A stretch of DNA of 64,000 nt from Thermaerobacter subterraneus DSM 13965 (GCF_000183545.2 NZ_JH976535.1:1613837-1677836); one strand, 5' to 3'; positions 8,901 to 16,346 are shown, counted from the stretch's first letter. The notes: generated from the sequence alone by a model not told the origin. Program-made: numbers and translations.

Positions 8901-9387
8901 CCCGGGGGCGGTCCAGGTGGGCCCGGGTCAGGAGCCGGCAGAGGCGGGCATAGCCCTGGGGACCGGTGGCCAGGAGGACCAGATGGGCCGTCACCGGCTC
9001 CGGCCTGCCCTCCGCGGCCGGCCGGGGGGCGGCGTCCCCAGGACCACCCGGACCGCCGCCTCCGGGCTTGCCACCGGTCCCGAGCCCGCCACCGGCGGGC
9101 CTGGCGCCGCCGGGCCCGGCGCCGGCGGCCGGCCTGGGACGGGCGGGCCTGACGCCGGCCGGCCCGGCCGGTTCGTCCAGGAGGAGGGTGACCTCGGCCC
9201 CCTGGATGGGCTTGATCCCCGCGGCCCGGGCCGCCCGGTCGAACTCCACGGCGCCCGCCACGTTGTCGTGATCCGTCAGGGCCAGGGCGGGCATGCCCAG
9301 CGCTGCGGCCCGTTCCACCAGCGCCTGCACCGGGCTTGCCCCGTCAAGAAAGGAATAGGCGGAATGGCAATGCAGGTGGACGAACAT
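5899..9387 (-). CDS. dnaE2: Error-prone DNA polymerase III alpha subunit (DnaE2/ImuC type)
   Basis: A C-family polymerase of 1162 residues, the damage-tolerant translesion polymerase of ImuB-DnaE2 mutasomes. An N-terminal PHP domain starts at once (FVHLHCHSAYSFLDG, LALTDHDNVAGA). The polymerase catalytic aspartates lie in QPDIDIDF (about residue 452) and LVKLDLLSL (about 604). GLPRHMGTHLGG, GAFQLESPAQ and SLQPMGYYPPNTL are DnaE2-like rather than DnaE1-like. An OB-fold (VIVFLTLEDETGLVDVTVF, about 1050) is near the end. A ~60-residue Gly/Pro insert interrupts the PHP domain. ATG at 9387 has AGAGGGG upstream; the open frame continues further but without an RBS. Firmicutes normally use PolC plus DnaE3, so a DnaE2 here is notable. 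Confidence 0.88.
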   Translation of the reverse strand: MFVHLHCHSAYSFLDGASPVQALVERAAALGMPALALTDHDNVAGAVEFDRAARAAGIKPIQGAEVTLLLDEPAGPAGVRPARPRPAAGAGPGGARPAGGGLGTGGKPGGGGPGGPGDAAPRPAAEGRPEPVTAHLVLLATGPQGYARLCRLLTRAHLDRPRGSPALPWTVLLEEVAPGGEPLAGHGLIALSGCRQGPVLQALLRGDRATALERARQLRDAFGRENFFLELQGGWLPGNRALNRALADLAEHLGVGLVATNDVHYATRDRFAVHDLLACVRLGIPVDEPHPQRHLNADNDLKSPRAMARMFAGYPQALEATLAIAERCAPALPEGGVPRPAFPLPPGVRAEAYLREQVERGALWRYGRITPRIRQRLEHELSIIEKLQLADYFLLVWDVARYARQQGIRCAGRGSAADSAVAYCLGITDVDAIERGLLFERFLSLERAEQPDIDIDFDARYRDQVADYVEQRYGPEHVATVCTYQTYHARGALRDFGKVLGFPEAVIDRIAKRVPYYLSRQLGRALAEVPELRDLDLPRERLKRLVALCEAAAGLPRHMGTHLGGLVISRRPLSDLSPLQRSAKGRRILQFDKRGVEELGLVKLDLLSLRTLGAVEEAVRVIRRRNPSFDYDHIPLDDRATYRLLGTGETVGAFQLESPAQRALQPRLRPENLEDVVASVAIIRPGPIKGDMVEPFLARRRGQEPVTYLHPKLEPILRKTWGVVLFQEQVIEIATAIAGFTPGEADRLRRVMTHARSPEEMEDIGRHFLRRARQQGVGEEVAQAIFRMIQGYASYGFCEAHAAAFGVTAYKTAYLLAHYPAEWYAALLSLQPMGYYPPNTLGVEAARRGIQILPLDINTSQVAFTATPGTIRIGLRAVKGLGDEPAAAIVAERERGGPFRHLMDFLLRLAARGGTAAGPVLDREQVAALIRAGAFDGLHANRRALLWGLDEALATARQAAGGGDLAQGLAAAWSPPVVADFPDLEKWAMEREVLGIDVHRRHLLAMLREVLEARGYRPAAALRGLPPGVPVRAAGIPVRPHRPPTRSGRVIVFLTLEDETGLVDVTVFEEVYQRYGRWIFTDPPVPLAVEGVLQDRDGARALLARRVIPLAAALVEGGRRARDRSAGRREGAVARWSASASITTAGAPGAAGPPGGAGGSTG

Positions 9388-9561
9388 GCCACGGCCCCCC
9401 TCTACCCTGGTCAGGCCTGCCCTGCCACGACCTCCGGCAAGACAAGCGGGACCGGCCGGAGGCCCAACCCGGCCTGCGAGCCGGTGCACCGGGCCGCTCG
9501 CTGCCGGGCCGCTCGCTGCACGGCGACCGGCCAGGCCGGCTGCCGGCGGCACCCGGCGGTG

Positions 9562-9804
9562 TCAGTCATAGACCTTGTAGAGCACCCACCGGGAGCTTCC
9601 CGCCACCCGCTCCAGCTCGAAGACCCCGCCCCCTTCCACCAGGACCCGCACCACCCGCCGCTCCTCTTCCCCGTCCCACCAGGCCCCTGCTTCCCGCCAC
9701 TCGTCGAGGATGCCGGTCACCCGGTGCCAGCGGCGCCAGAAGAACCGGCTGGGCCGCCCGCTGGCGTCGACCTCCACCGGCACCGGCTTGCCGATCAGGG
9801 CCAT
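9562..9804 (-). CDS. DUF6504 family protein of the mutasome operon
   Basis: An 80-residue protein. Its pattern is a conserved start (IGKPVPVEVDASGRPSRFFW), then WHRVTGILDEWREAGAWW, a GEEERRVVRVLVEGGGVFEL core and the end WVLYKVYD. This matches the small family (DUF6504, from memory) found beside ImuB and DnaE2 in actinobacterial-type mutagenesis cassettes. The function is unknown; a structural accessory of the mutasome is inferred from context. ATG at 9804 with GGAGG nine bases upstream is preferred over the ATG at 9834. The gene lies between imuB (100 bases upstream) and dnaE2 (175 bases downstream). Confidence 0.75.
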   Translation of the reverse strand: MALIGKPVPVEVDASGRPSRFFWRRWHRVTGILDEWREAGAWWDGEEERRVVRVLVEGGGVFELERVAGSSRWVLYKVYD

Positions 9805-9903
9805 GCTCCCGTGCCTCCGCGACCGCTGCCTCAAGGGACCGCCGCCCCAAGGCCAGGCGCTCCTGGGCCGGATCCGGGCGGTGGGCAGGACGTTCGGACC
9901 GCT

Positions 9904-11529
9904 TCACCTGCCCGGCTGGCCGGGTGCCCCGCGCCAGGGATCCCAGTAGGCCAGCTGGCGTTCCCGCCGGGTGGCGGGCCGCTCCCGGCCCCAGAAGATC
10001 CGCCCCGGATAGCGGCGGACCAGCTCATCCAGGAGAACCGGCAGCTCCGGGCCGGCGACCTCTTGCCCGGCCGGGAACGGGGCACGGCCCGCCCGCTGGC
10101 GGCCGGTGCCGGGCCGTTCACCACCGGGGACGGCTCGCCGGCCGCCGGGGCCGGCACCGGGGTCAAAGGCTGCCGGCAGGGCCAGTTGCCGGGCCGCCGG
10201 CTCCAGGGCCGTCACCGTCAGGTCCAGCCGGGCCGGGGCCGGTTCGGCCGGTACGAGGCGGTGATACAGGGCCAGGGCGGCGCGGGCCAGGACGTCCTGC
10301 CCGGCGGCGGCCACGGGCAGGTAGCGCCCCACCCGGGACCGTTCCCCCTGCAGGATCACCAGGCGGCCCGCCTGCCCGGCAGCGGCCAGCCGGGCGGCCA
10401 CCTCCCGGGCCAGGCGGGGCAGCTGGGCCGGCCACCAGCCGGCGCGGAGCTCCTCCCCCAGTTCGGGAGGCGCGGTCAGGGTGGCGGTGACCCCCGGCGG
10501 CGGGTAGCCCGGCTTGAGAGGGCGGCGGTCGTCCCCCCGGCACCACGCCTGCAGGAGGGGAGCCTGGTCGCCCACCGCCCGGGCCACCACCTGCCGCGGC
10601 GCCGCGGCCACATCCCCCAAGGTGTACAGGCCCAGGCGCTGCAGCTGGCGGCGAGCCGCCGGCGGCACCTCTTCCTGCAGGGCGGCCACGGGCAGGGGGG
10701 CTAGAAAGCCCGCTTCCTGGCCGGGCGGAACGCAGCAGCTGACCACCGCCAGCCCCGCTGCGCCACAGGCTTCCCGGGGCGGCCGGGCACGGGACGGGTG
10801 CCCGCCCGCCGCCCCGCCCCGTCCCGCCGGGAAGCCGGCTTGCGGGCCCGGCTGCGCCGCTGCATCCCTGCCCATCGCCTCCGCATCCCGCCACGCCCCT
10901 CTCCCGGGCCACGGCCGGCTGCCATCCCGGAACCGGGGAACCCTGGCCGCCCCTTTTGCAGGGCCGGCCGGGGGCCGGGTGACCGGTGAGGGGCCGGTGC
11001 GGGACGATGCGGGACCGGAACCGCAAGCTTGCCGGCCGGTGGCCCCTGCGCCGCCGCCGGTCGGGGACCGCGCCGCCACCCGGGCGGCCATCCGCGCCAC
11101 CAGCCGGCCGTGGCCGAGGCCCAGCACCAGGCGGTGGCCGTAGCGCCCCAGGCCTGCCGCCTGCAAGATGGCCACCACGCCGTCCACCGTTTGCCGGGGA
11201 TCCAGCTCGCAAAAGGCCGCCAGCTGGTCAACCACCGGCTCCACCCGGGGCGAGAGGGACAGCAGCGCCTCATAGAAGGGTTCCAGGGCCGCCATGGGGT
11301 CGATGGCATCCCGCGGCACCACCTCCAGGCTGCCGAGGAGCCGCCGGGCGCTCTGGACCCGGATGCCAGGGCGCAGGCCCGCCGCCCTGGCCGGCAGCGA
11401 CACGTCGGCCACGACCGGGCCGTCGGCCACCACCGCCGGCCGGTCCTGCACGCCGGCCGCCACCGCCCACGCCCCCTCGAGGCGGGCATAAGCCATCCAC
11501 GGGATCGATACCGAACGTGTGTTCCCCAT
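9904..11529 (-). CDS. imuB: ImuB-like catalytically dead Y-family polymerase homologue
   Basis: A 541-residue Y-family polymerase homologue. ImuB proteins are inactive scaffolds that connect the clamp, ImuA-type proteins and DnaE2. The N-terminal part (SVSIPWMAYARLEGAW, RPAVVADG, AAGLRPGIRVQSARRLL, LSLSPRVEPVV) aligns in order with the palm/fingers of Y-family proteins. The acidic metal ligands of motifs I and III are absent (IPW and SPRVEPV instead of DMD and SIDE). A ~110-residue Gly/Pro/Arg insert (about 148-256) precedes the thumb/HhH region (QLQRLGLYTLGDVAAAP). The C-terminal tail is RIFWGRERPATRRERQLAYWDPW. The start at 11529 is placed by the first beta strand; translation begins within the SOS box and the transcript is nearly leaderless. 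No imuA is in the window. Confidence 0.78.
   Translation of the reverse strand: MGNTRSVSIPWMAYARLEGAWAVAAGVQDRPAVVADGPVVADVSLPARAAGLRPGIRVQSARRLLGSLEVVPRDAIDPMAALEPFYEALLSLSPRVEPVVDQLAAFCELDPRQTVDGVVAILQAAGLGRYGHRLVLGLGHGRLVARMAARVAARSPTGGGAGATGRQACGSGPASSRTGPSPVTRPPAGPAKGAARVPRFRDGSRPWPGRGAWRDAEAMGRDAAAQPGPQAGFPAGRGGAAGGHPSRARPPREACGAAGLAVVSCCVPPGQEAGFLAPLPVAALQEEVPPAARRQLQRLGLYTLGDVAAAPRQVVARAVGDQAPLLQAWCRGDDRRPLKPGYPPPGVTATLTAPPELGEELRAGWWPAQLPRLAREVAARLAAAGQAGRLVILQGERSRVGRYLPVAAAGQDVLARAALALYHRLVPAEPAPARLDLTVTALEPAARQLALPAAFDPGAGPGGRRAVPGGERPGTGRQRAGRAPFPAGQEVAGPELPVLLDELVRRYPGRIFWGRERPATRRERQLAYWDPWRGAPGQPGR
11512..11525. promoter_or_regulatory. LexA (SOS) box at imuB
   Basis: CGAACGTGTGTTCC matches the Bacillus-type LexA consensus CGAACRNRYGTTYC at every position. 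It overlaps codons 2-6 of imuB, just downstream of the predicted transcription start, where bound LexA would block initiation. Confidence 0.8.
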
Positions 11530-11538
11530 GGTGAGGCC

Positions 11539-11568
11539 ATTGTAGGAGGGGACGACACCGGCCGTCAA
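11539..11568 (-). promoter_or_regulatory. Sigma-A type promoter of imuB operon
   Basis: On the minus strand TTGACG (11563-11568), an 18-bp spacer and TACAAT (11539-11544) form a strong -35/-10 pair. The expected start near 11532 leaves only a few bases before the ATG at 11529, so the mRNA would be almost leaderless, consistent with the lack of a clear RBS. Confidence 0.7.
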
Positions 11569-11662
11569 GAGGAACGACTGCCCTGAAGAGAAAATTTCTG
11601 GAGCATCCTCCGGCAACCGGCAGCGGGGACAAGCGCCCCCGGGGGAAGCCGGCCTCCAGAAA

Positions 11663-11694
11663 GGCGGAGGCCGGGAGATCCCGGCCTCCGCGCC
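11663..11694 (-). terminator. Terminator of the NarL-type regulator gene
   Basis: A 12-13-bp G+C-rich stem (GCGGAGGCCGGG / CCCGGCCTCCGC) with an AGAT loop lies 37 bases beyond the stop of the regulator gene. On the minus strand it is followed by CTTTCT. It insulates the regulator from the imuB promoter. Confidence 0.65.
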
Positions 11695-11730
11695 TCGCCT
11701 GGCGGAACCGCCCGCCACCGCGGTCCGGCA

Positions 11731-12399
11731 CTATCCCAGAAGGTCGTGGCGGCGGATCAGTCCCACCCGCAGGGCGAACAGCACCGCCTGGGTCCGGTCG
11801 CGCACCCCCAGCTTCTGCATGATGTGGCTCAGGTGGTTCCGCACCGTCTTGGGGCTGATGAAGAGCTCGCGAGCCACCTGGGCGGTGGTCTTGCCGCGGG
11901 CGATGCGGCTCAGCACCTCCAGCTCCCGCTGGCTCAAAAGCCGCGCCCGCTCCACTTCTTCGGGGGCGGGAACATAACGGTAGAGGGGCGAGTCGCTGGC
12001 CAGCTCGGACATGATCTCGGCATCGATCACGAAGATCCCGGCCGTGCAGGCGCGAATGGCCTCGGACAGGCCGGCCGCTTCCCGGTTGGCCAGCAGGTAG
12101 CCGCCCAGACCGGCCTGCACCAGCCCCAGCAGCGCGTGGGGGTCGGCCCGGTCCGTGATGCCCACCACCACGGGCGAACCGGGCATGCGCCCGATCCGCC
12201 CCACCAGCTCCCGCGCGTCGCCGGCGGCCAGGCTCAAATCCAGCAGCACCACATCGGGGACCAGCTCGCGCACCCGGTCGAGCAGCGGCTCAGGTCCGGC
12301 GGCGTGCCCCACCACCTGCAGCCCGGGGGCGCCCTCCAGGATGCGCTGCAGGCCTTCCCGGACCAGCGGCCGGCCCGTTGCAACGAGGATCTTCAACAT
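11731..12399 (-). CDS. NarL/LuxR-family response regulator, degenerate receiver
   Basis: A 222-residue transcription regulator with an N-terminal CheY-like receiver and a C-terminal LuxR-type helix-turn-helix (about 150-215: LSQRELEVLSRIARGKTT then VARELFISPKTVRNHLSHIM). The phospho-acceptor Asp remains in PDVVLLDLSL. The upstream acidic pair is replaced (VATGRPLVREGL instead of a DDH pattern) and the conserved Lys of the GYLLK motif is Ala (GYLLANREAA). Mg2+ binding and normal phosphorylation are therefore unlikely, and control by another signal or by expression level is inferred. No sensor kinase is adjacent. ATG at 12399 has GGGGAGAGG upstream. Targets are unknown. Confidence 0.85.
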   Translation of the reverse strand: MLKILVATGRPLVREGLQRILEGAPGLQVVGHAAGPEPLLDRVRELVPDVVLLDLSLAAGDARELVGRIGRMPGSPVVVGITDRADPHALLGLVQAGLGGYLLANREAAGLSEAIRACTAGIFVIDAEIMSELASDSPLYRYVPAPEEVERARLLSQRELEVLSRIARGKTTAQVARELFISPKTVRNHLSHIMQKLGVRDRTQAVLFALRVGLIRRHDLLG

Positions 12400-12665
12400 C
12401 GGCCTCTCCCCTGCATTGCCCGGGCAGGTTGCAGGGCCACCCGGGTGATGTCATCCCATCCTACGAAAGTCGGCCGCAGGGGGGACCGGCGGCAGGCGCC
12501 CAAGTAGCGAAAGCCGTCACGGGGAGCAACGGCCGGGATCCCCGGCCTGGCGGAACCGGCCGGGCCGCAGAGGGTGGATGCGGGTGGACGCCCGGGGCCC
12601 CAGGCCCGTGGCGAGCACCCCGGATGCCCTGGCGGCCCGAGTCCCTGGCAGGCGGTGGGCAGCGG

Positions 12666-13661
12666 TCACTCGCCGCCGCCCGGGGACGCGATATCCGCCG
12701 GCCGGCCGGCCTCCAGGTCGTACACCACGGGAAGGCGGGACCCGTCTTCGGCCTCCACCATCAGGGTCGCCCGCCGTCCGGCGGCGCCGGCCTGCCACCC
12801 CAGGCCGCGGGCGTGGTAGAGCACGTCCAGCACCAGCACGTCCCGGCCGGGCTCCTCGGCCGGGTCGTCCAGGGACCAGCGCCAGAGGGCCACCAGGGGA
12901 CGGGGTCCCCGGGTCACCAGCAGGACGCCCCGCTCCCCGGCCAGGGCCAGCGGGCCGAAGCCCTCGCGGGAGACCTCGACCTCCACCCCCGGCGGGCCCC
13001 CCGGGGGAGCCGCCCGCGAGGGCAGGTCGGCCAGGCCCAGCCCCGGCTGCCAGGCGCCGCCGTCCCGGCGCCAGACCAGGCGATCTCCCGCGACCGCCAC
13101 CTCCAGCACCACCCGGGCCGGCGCCCCGACCAGGCGCGGTCCTTCCAGCAGCCGGCGCCAGAAGAAGTCCTGCACCAGGCGGGCCGCGTACCCTTCCGCG
13201 CCGCCGTCCGCCGGGCCGGCCACGTCGACCGCCGCCGCCACGTGGACGCGGCCCAGGGCATCGGGACGGGCCGCCCCCAGGGTATAGTGGGTGACCGGCA
13301 CCTGGAGAAACCCGGCGGTCCCTTCCCCGGCGGAGGAACCCGCCGGCGGCAGGCCCTCCGGCTCCGCGGCCGGGGCCGGTACGCCGCCCTCCAGGCCTGC
13401 GGAGAGCCCGGCCAGCCAGGCACCCCCCGGCCCCGCGGCCGCCGGGGCCACCCAGGCCCCGGCGGCCGCGGCTTCGCCCGCCCGCCAGGCCTCCAGCAGC
13501 GCCCCGGTGGCCGCCACGGCCTCCGCCGTGGCGGCCACCGGGGGTGCCTGCCGCTGCATGCCCACCCAGGCCAGCGCCAGCCCCCCGGCCAGCACGGCCC
13601 AGGCCAGCGCGCGGGGCACCGGCCCCCGCCGGTGCCCCGCGCGCCCTCCGGTCTTGCCCAT
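12666..13661 (-). CDS. Membrane-anchored protein of unknown function
   Basis: 331 residues with a basic N-terminus (GKTGGRAGHRRGPVPR), one membrane segment (ALAWAVLAGGLALAWVGM) and an exported ~300-residue domain. The first third is Ala/Gly-rich. The later part (VPVTHYTLGA, DALGRVHVAAAVDVAG, ARLVQDFFWRRLLEGP, RVVLEVAVAGDRLVWRR) has normal alpha+beta composition and suggests a folded extracytoplasmic domain of an NTF2- or TcpC-like type; that is a weak resemblance only. It lies between the regulator (267 bases downstream) and a tandem-repeat block. I do not recognise a family. Confidence 0.65.
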   Translation of the reverse strand: MGKTGGRAGHRRGPVPRALAWAVLAGGLALAWVGMQRQAPPVAATAEAVAATGALLEAWRAGEAAAAGAWVAPAAAGPGGAWLAGLSAGLEGGVPAPAAEPEGLPPAGSSAGEGTAGFLQVPVTHYTLGAARPDALGRVHVAAAVDVAGPADGGAEGYAARLVQDFFWRRLLEGPRLVGAPARVVLEVAVAGDRLVWRRDGGAWQPGLGLADLPSRAAPPGGPPGVEVEVSREGFGPLALAGERGVLLVTRGPRPLVALWRWSLDDPAEEPGRDVLVLDVLYHARGLGWQAGAAGRRATLMVEAEDGSRLPVVYDLEAGRPADIASPGGGE

Positions 13662-13709
13662 TCCCGTCGCCTGCCTTCCCGCCCGGGCGCCTGCCGTGAC
13701 CCGCGCCGG

Positions 13710-13865
13710 CTGGTCCTGCGAACATCACCACGGAGCAAACCCCGGCTGCTCCTGCGAACACCACCGCGGCGCAAGGGCCGGCCGCTCCAGCGAAAATCGC
13801 CTCGGAGCAAGCGCTTGCCGCTCCTGCGGCATCGCCGCGGCTCTAGCGCCGGCTGCTCCTCCGCC
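13710..13865. repeat. Degenerate 36-bp tandem repeat
   Basis: Four consecutive units (13710-13745, 13746-13781, 13782-13817, 13818-13852) share a C(T/C)G(C/G)TCC(T/A)GCG start and a CGGxGCAAG(C/G)xC(C/T)xG end. A shorter fifth partial copy follows. They fill the space between selD and the membrane-protein gene. There is no open frame shared by all units. Confidence 0.6.
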
Positions 13866-13969
13866 ATCCTCAAGCGCCTTCTGCTTCGCAAGTCGCGGCG
13901 CCCTCAGGCACCCGCCGCTCCTCCGCCATCGCGGCGCCTGAATCGACGGGCCCGTGCGCTCCGCGCCGG

Positions 13970-15019
13970 CTACTCCACCACGACCCGCCCGGCGGGTTCC
14001 CCTTCCACCCGGCCGATGCGCCGGGCCGCACGGACCCCCCGGCGGTGGAGTTCCTCCAGCAGGGCACCGGCGCGGGCCGGTTCGACCACCAGCAGGAGGC
14101 CGCCCGAGGTGACGGCGTCGAACAGCAGCCCCTTCTCCCACTGGGGAAGGGCCCGCCGGAACTCCACCACGCTGCCGTAATGCTGGCGGTTGGCCCGGCT
14201 GCCGCCGGGGAAGACGTCCCGCTCCGCCAGCTCGCGGGCGCCCGGCAGCACCGGCACCGCCTCGGCCTCGATGACCAGCGCCACGCCGCTTTCCCGGGCG
14301 ATGTGGCTGGCATGCCCCAAAAGCCCGAAGCCCGTCACGTCGGTGGCGGCGTGGATGCCGCCCACCGCTTGCCCGGCCTCGGCGGCGGCCCGGTTCAGGG
14401 TGCGCATCGTCTCCACCATGGCCTCCACCGCCGCCGGGGGCGCCAGGTCGCGCTTCAGGGCGGTGCTCAAGACGCCCGTGCCGATGGGCTTGGTCAAGAT
14501 CAGCACGTCGCCGGGACGGGCGCCCTTGTTCGTCCACACCTGGTCCGGGTCGACCACGCCGGTGACGGCCAGGCCGTACTTGGGTTCCGCGTCGTCGATG
14601 GTGTGCCCGCCGACGATCACCGCCCCTGCCTCGCGCACCTTGGCGGCGCCACCCCTCAGGATGGCCGCCAGGGTGTCCGCCCCGTAGCGGCTCACGGAAA
14701 AGCCCACCAGGTTCAGGGCCGTCAGCGGGCGGCCGCCCATGGCGTAGACGTCGCTCAGGGCGTTGGCGGCGGCGATCTCGCCGAAGAGCACGGGATCATC
14801 GACGATGGGCGTGAAGAAGTCCACCGTCTGGACCAGGGCGATCCGGTCGGAGAGCCGGTACACCCCGGCGTCGTCGCCGCTCTCCAGCCCCACCAGCAGG
14901 CGGGGATCGTCGACCTGCTCGGGGGATAGGTGGCGCAGGACCTGCGCCAGCTCGGCCGGGCCGAGCTTGCACCCTCAGCCGGCCTTGCCGGTGAGCTGCG
15001 TCAGCCGCAGCGCCTCCAC
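13970..15019 (-). CDS. selD: Selenophosphate synthetase, selenocysteine-containing
   Basis: Makes selenophosphate from selenide and ATP for Sec-tRNA and selenouridine synthesis. The protein is 349 residues if the in-frame TGA at 14975-14977 (codon 15) is read as selenocysteine. The context GKAG-U-GCKLGPAEL is the known SelD active-site loop, where other species have Cys or Sec. Downstream SelD motifs are intact: SGDDAGVYRL, VQTVDFFTPIVDDP, ANALSDVYAMGGRP, GGHTIDDAEPKYGLAV, DVTGFGLLGH. GTG at 15019 has GGGAGGGGGGAG upstream. Standard gene callers would start at 14893 and lose the catalytic loop. A GNAT gene lies 104 bases upstream. The Sec-insertion genes selA, selB and selC must lie outside the window. 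Confidence 0.9.
14931..14949 (-). promoter_or_regulatory. SECIS-like hairpin in selD mRNA
   Basis: Minus-strand TGGCGCAG-GTC-CTGCGCCA forms a perfect 8-bp stem whose apex GCAG-GU-CUGC repeats that of the E. coli fdhF SECIS. It lies 25-44 bases after the UGA, with its loop about 34 bases away, inside the distance used by bacterial SelB. It would recruit SelB to decode UGA. Confidence 0.7.
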
Positions 15020-15123
15020 GGCATCTCCCCCCTCCCACCAGGCCCGGCGCGCTCCCACTGCGGGCAGGCCGGTCCGGGCGAGCGCACCGGACCCCCGCGC
15101 CCGCGAGGCCCGAGCACAGGCAT

Positions 15124-15603
15124 CTAGGCGAATTCCTTGGCAAACCAGACCCGGTCGTACCCGCCGGCGGGATCCGGATCGGCATCGAGCCGGTACGGGC
15201 GGTACCCGACCCGGTACCAGAACTCGATGGCCGGCGCGTCGCGCAATCCCGTCTGCAGGTGCAGGGCCCGGACCCCCTGCGGGCGGAGCCGGTCTTCCAC
15301 CGCGCGGACCAGGGAGGTGCCGACGTCCAGCTGGGAGTACTCGGGGTCCACCGCCAGCCCGTAGATCTCCCAGGCCTCCTGCCGGCCCGCCAGGGGCCGG
15401 GCCCGCACCACCCCGATCACCCGCCCGCCGTTGCGCGCCACCCACACCCGGCCCCGGCCGATGTCGTCCTGGACCCGCGCCAGGTCATCCTGCAGCGGCT
15501 CGGGGGCCACCGGGTACTTGCCCTCGTACCGCCGGAAGGCCCTGCGGGTGACCTCCAGCACCTGGACGGCGTCGGCCGGCGCGGCGGGTTCAACGCTCCA
15601 CAC
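15124..15603 (-). CDS. GNAT-family N-acetyltransferase
   Basis: A 159-residue GCN5-type acetyltransferase that transfers acetyl from acetyl-CoA to an unknown amine. Family features in order are an N-terminal strand and helix (ADAVQVLEVTRRAFRRYEGK), VIGVVRARPLAG, the EIYGLAVDPEYSQLDVGTSL region that contains the CoA-binding loop (QLDVGTSL in place of the usual Q/RxxGxG), LHLQTGL and IEFWYRVGYRPY. GTG at 15603 follows GGGTGGAG. It is read in the same direction as selD and divergent from the carbonic anhydrase gene. Confidence 0.8.
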   Translation of the reverse strand: MWSVEPAAPADAVQVLEVTRRAFRRYEGKYPVAPEPLQDDLARVQDDIGRGRVWVARNGGRVIGVVRARPLAGRQEAWEIYGLAVDPEYSQLDVGTSLVRAVEDRLRPQGVRALHLQTGLRDAPAIEFWYRVGYRPYRLDADPDPAGGYDRVWFAKEFA

Positions 15604-15675
15604 GGCTCCACCCCACCCCTTCCCCTCCGGGTTGGCCGGGCACCGCGCTGCACCCGGTGCCGCGACACGCCACCA

Positions 15676-15704
15676 TTGTCGACGACACGTTACGATTGTA
15701 TCGA
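15676..15704 (+). promoter_or_regulatory. Candidate promoter of gamma-carbonic anhydrase gene
   Basis: TTGTCG (15676-15681), a 17-bp spacer and TATCGA (15699-15704) lie in a short A+T-richer stretch between the divergent GNAT and carbonic anhydrase genes. The -10 match is imperfect. Confidence 0.35.
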
Positions 15705-15767
15705 AACGCCGTTGCGGGATCCAAGGATGCCCAGGGACGGGCCTGCCCGCACCGGGGAGGGATCGCC

Positions 15768-16328
15768 ATGAGCCTGTACCGGCTTGGTGACCAGGTGCCG
15801 CACGTGGCCCCCACCGCCTACGTGGCGCCGGGTGCCCGGGTGATCGGCCGCGTGGTCCTGGACGAGCACAGCAGCGTCTGGTTCGGCGCCGTCCTGCGCG
15901 CGGATCTCGACCTCATCCACGTGGGTGCGGGCAGCAACGTGCAGGACAACGCCGTTCTCCACGTCAACGCCGGGGAGCCCTGCCGCATCGGCCGGGACGT
16001 GACCATCGGCCACGGCGCCATCGTCCACGGCTGCACCGTGGAGGACGAGTGCCTCATCGGCATGGGGGCCGTGGTGCTGAGCCGTGCCCGCATCGGCCGC
16101 GGAAGCCTGGTGGGAGCAGGCGCCCTGGTTCCCGAGGGCATGGTGGTCCCGCCGGGGAGCCTGGTGCTGGGCGTGCCGGCCCGGGTGGTCCGCTCCCTGA
16201 CGCCGGAAGAACAGGCCGAAATCCGCGCCGCGGCGGCCCGTTACCGGGAGAACGCGCAGCGCTTCGCCCGCGGCCTCGAGCTCCTCCCGGTCCCGCCCGC
16301 CGGGCCGGGAGGGCAGCCGGGCTCCTGA
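15768..16328 (+). CDS. Gamma-class carbonic anhydrase family protein
   Basis: A left-handed beta-helix protein of 186 residues in the gamma-carbonic anhydrase/YrdA/PaaY family. It contains hexapeptide repeats (for example VIGRVVLDEHSSVWFGAVLR) and the family zinc-site pattern NVQDNAVLHVN, then TIGHGAIVHGC with its histidines. An Arg-rich helix (AEIRAAAARYRENAQRFA) closes the C-terminus, as usual for trimers. CO2 hydration or an acyl-CoA-related role cannot be separated by sequence. ATG at 15768 is preceded by GGGGAGGG with ideal spacing, although the frame is open from 15657. Confidence 0.88.
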   Translation: MSLYRLGDQVPHVAPTAYVAPGARVIGRVVLDEHSSVWFGAVLRADLDLIHVGAGSNVQDNAVLHVNAGEPCRIGRDVTIGHGAIVHGCTVEDECLIGMGAVVLSRARIGRGSLVGAGALVPEGMVVPPGSLVLGVPARVVRSLTPEEQAEIRAAAARYRENAQRFARGLELLPVPPAGPGGQPGS

Positions 16329-16330
16329 CC

Positions 16331-16346
16331 GGCCGGCTCGCCGGCC
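16331..16346 (+). terminator. Compact hairpin after the carbonic anhydrase gene
   Basis: GGCCGGCTCGCCGGCC is a self-complementary hairpin starting two bases after the stop codon at 16328. There is no T-tract, so termination is only probable. Confidence 0.35.

Noticed and set aside
13725..14537. Alternative 270-residue frame over selD
   Set aside because: Gly/Arg-rich shadow of selD; the true frame shows all SelD motifs.
14893..14977. Truncation of selD (start at 14893) as a pseudogene sign
   Set aside because: The interrupting TGA is at the known Sec position with conserved flanks and a SECIS-like hairpin, so the gene is intact.
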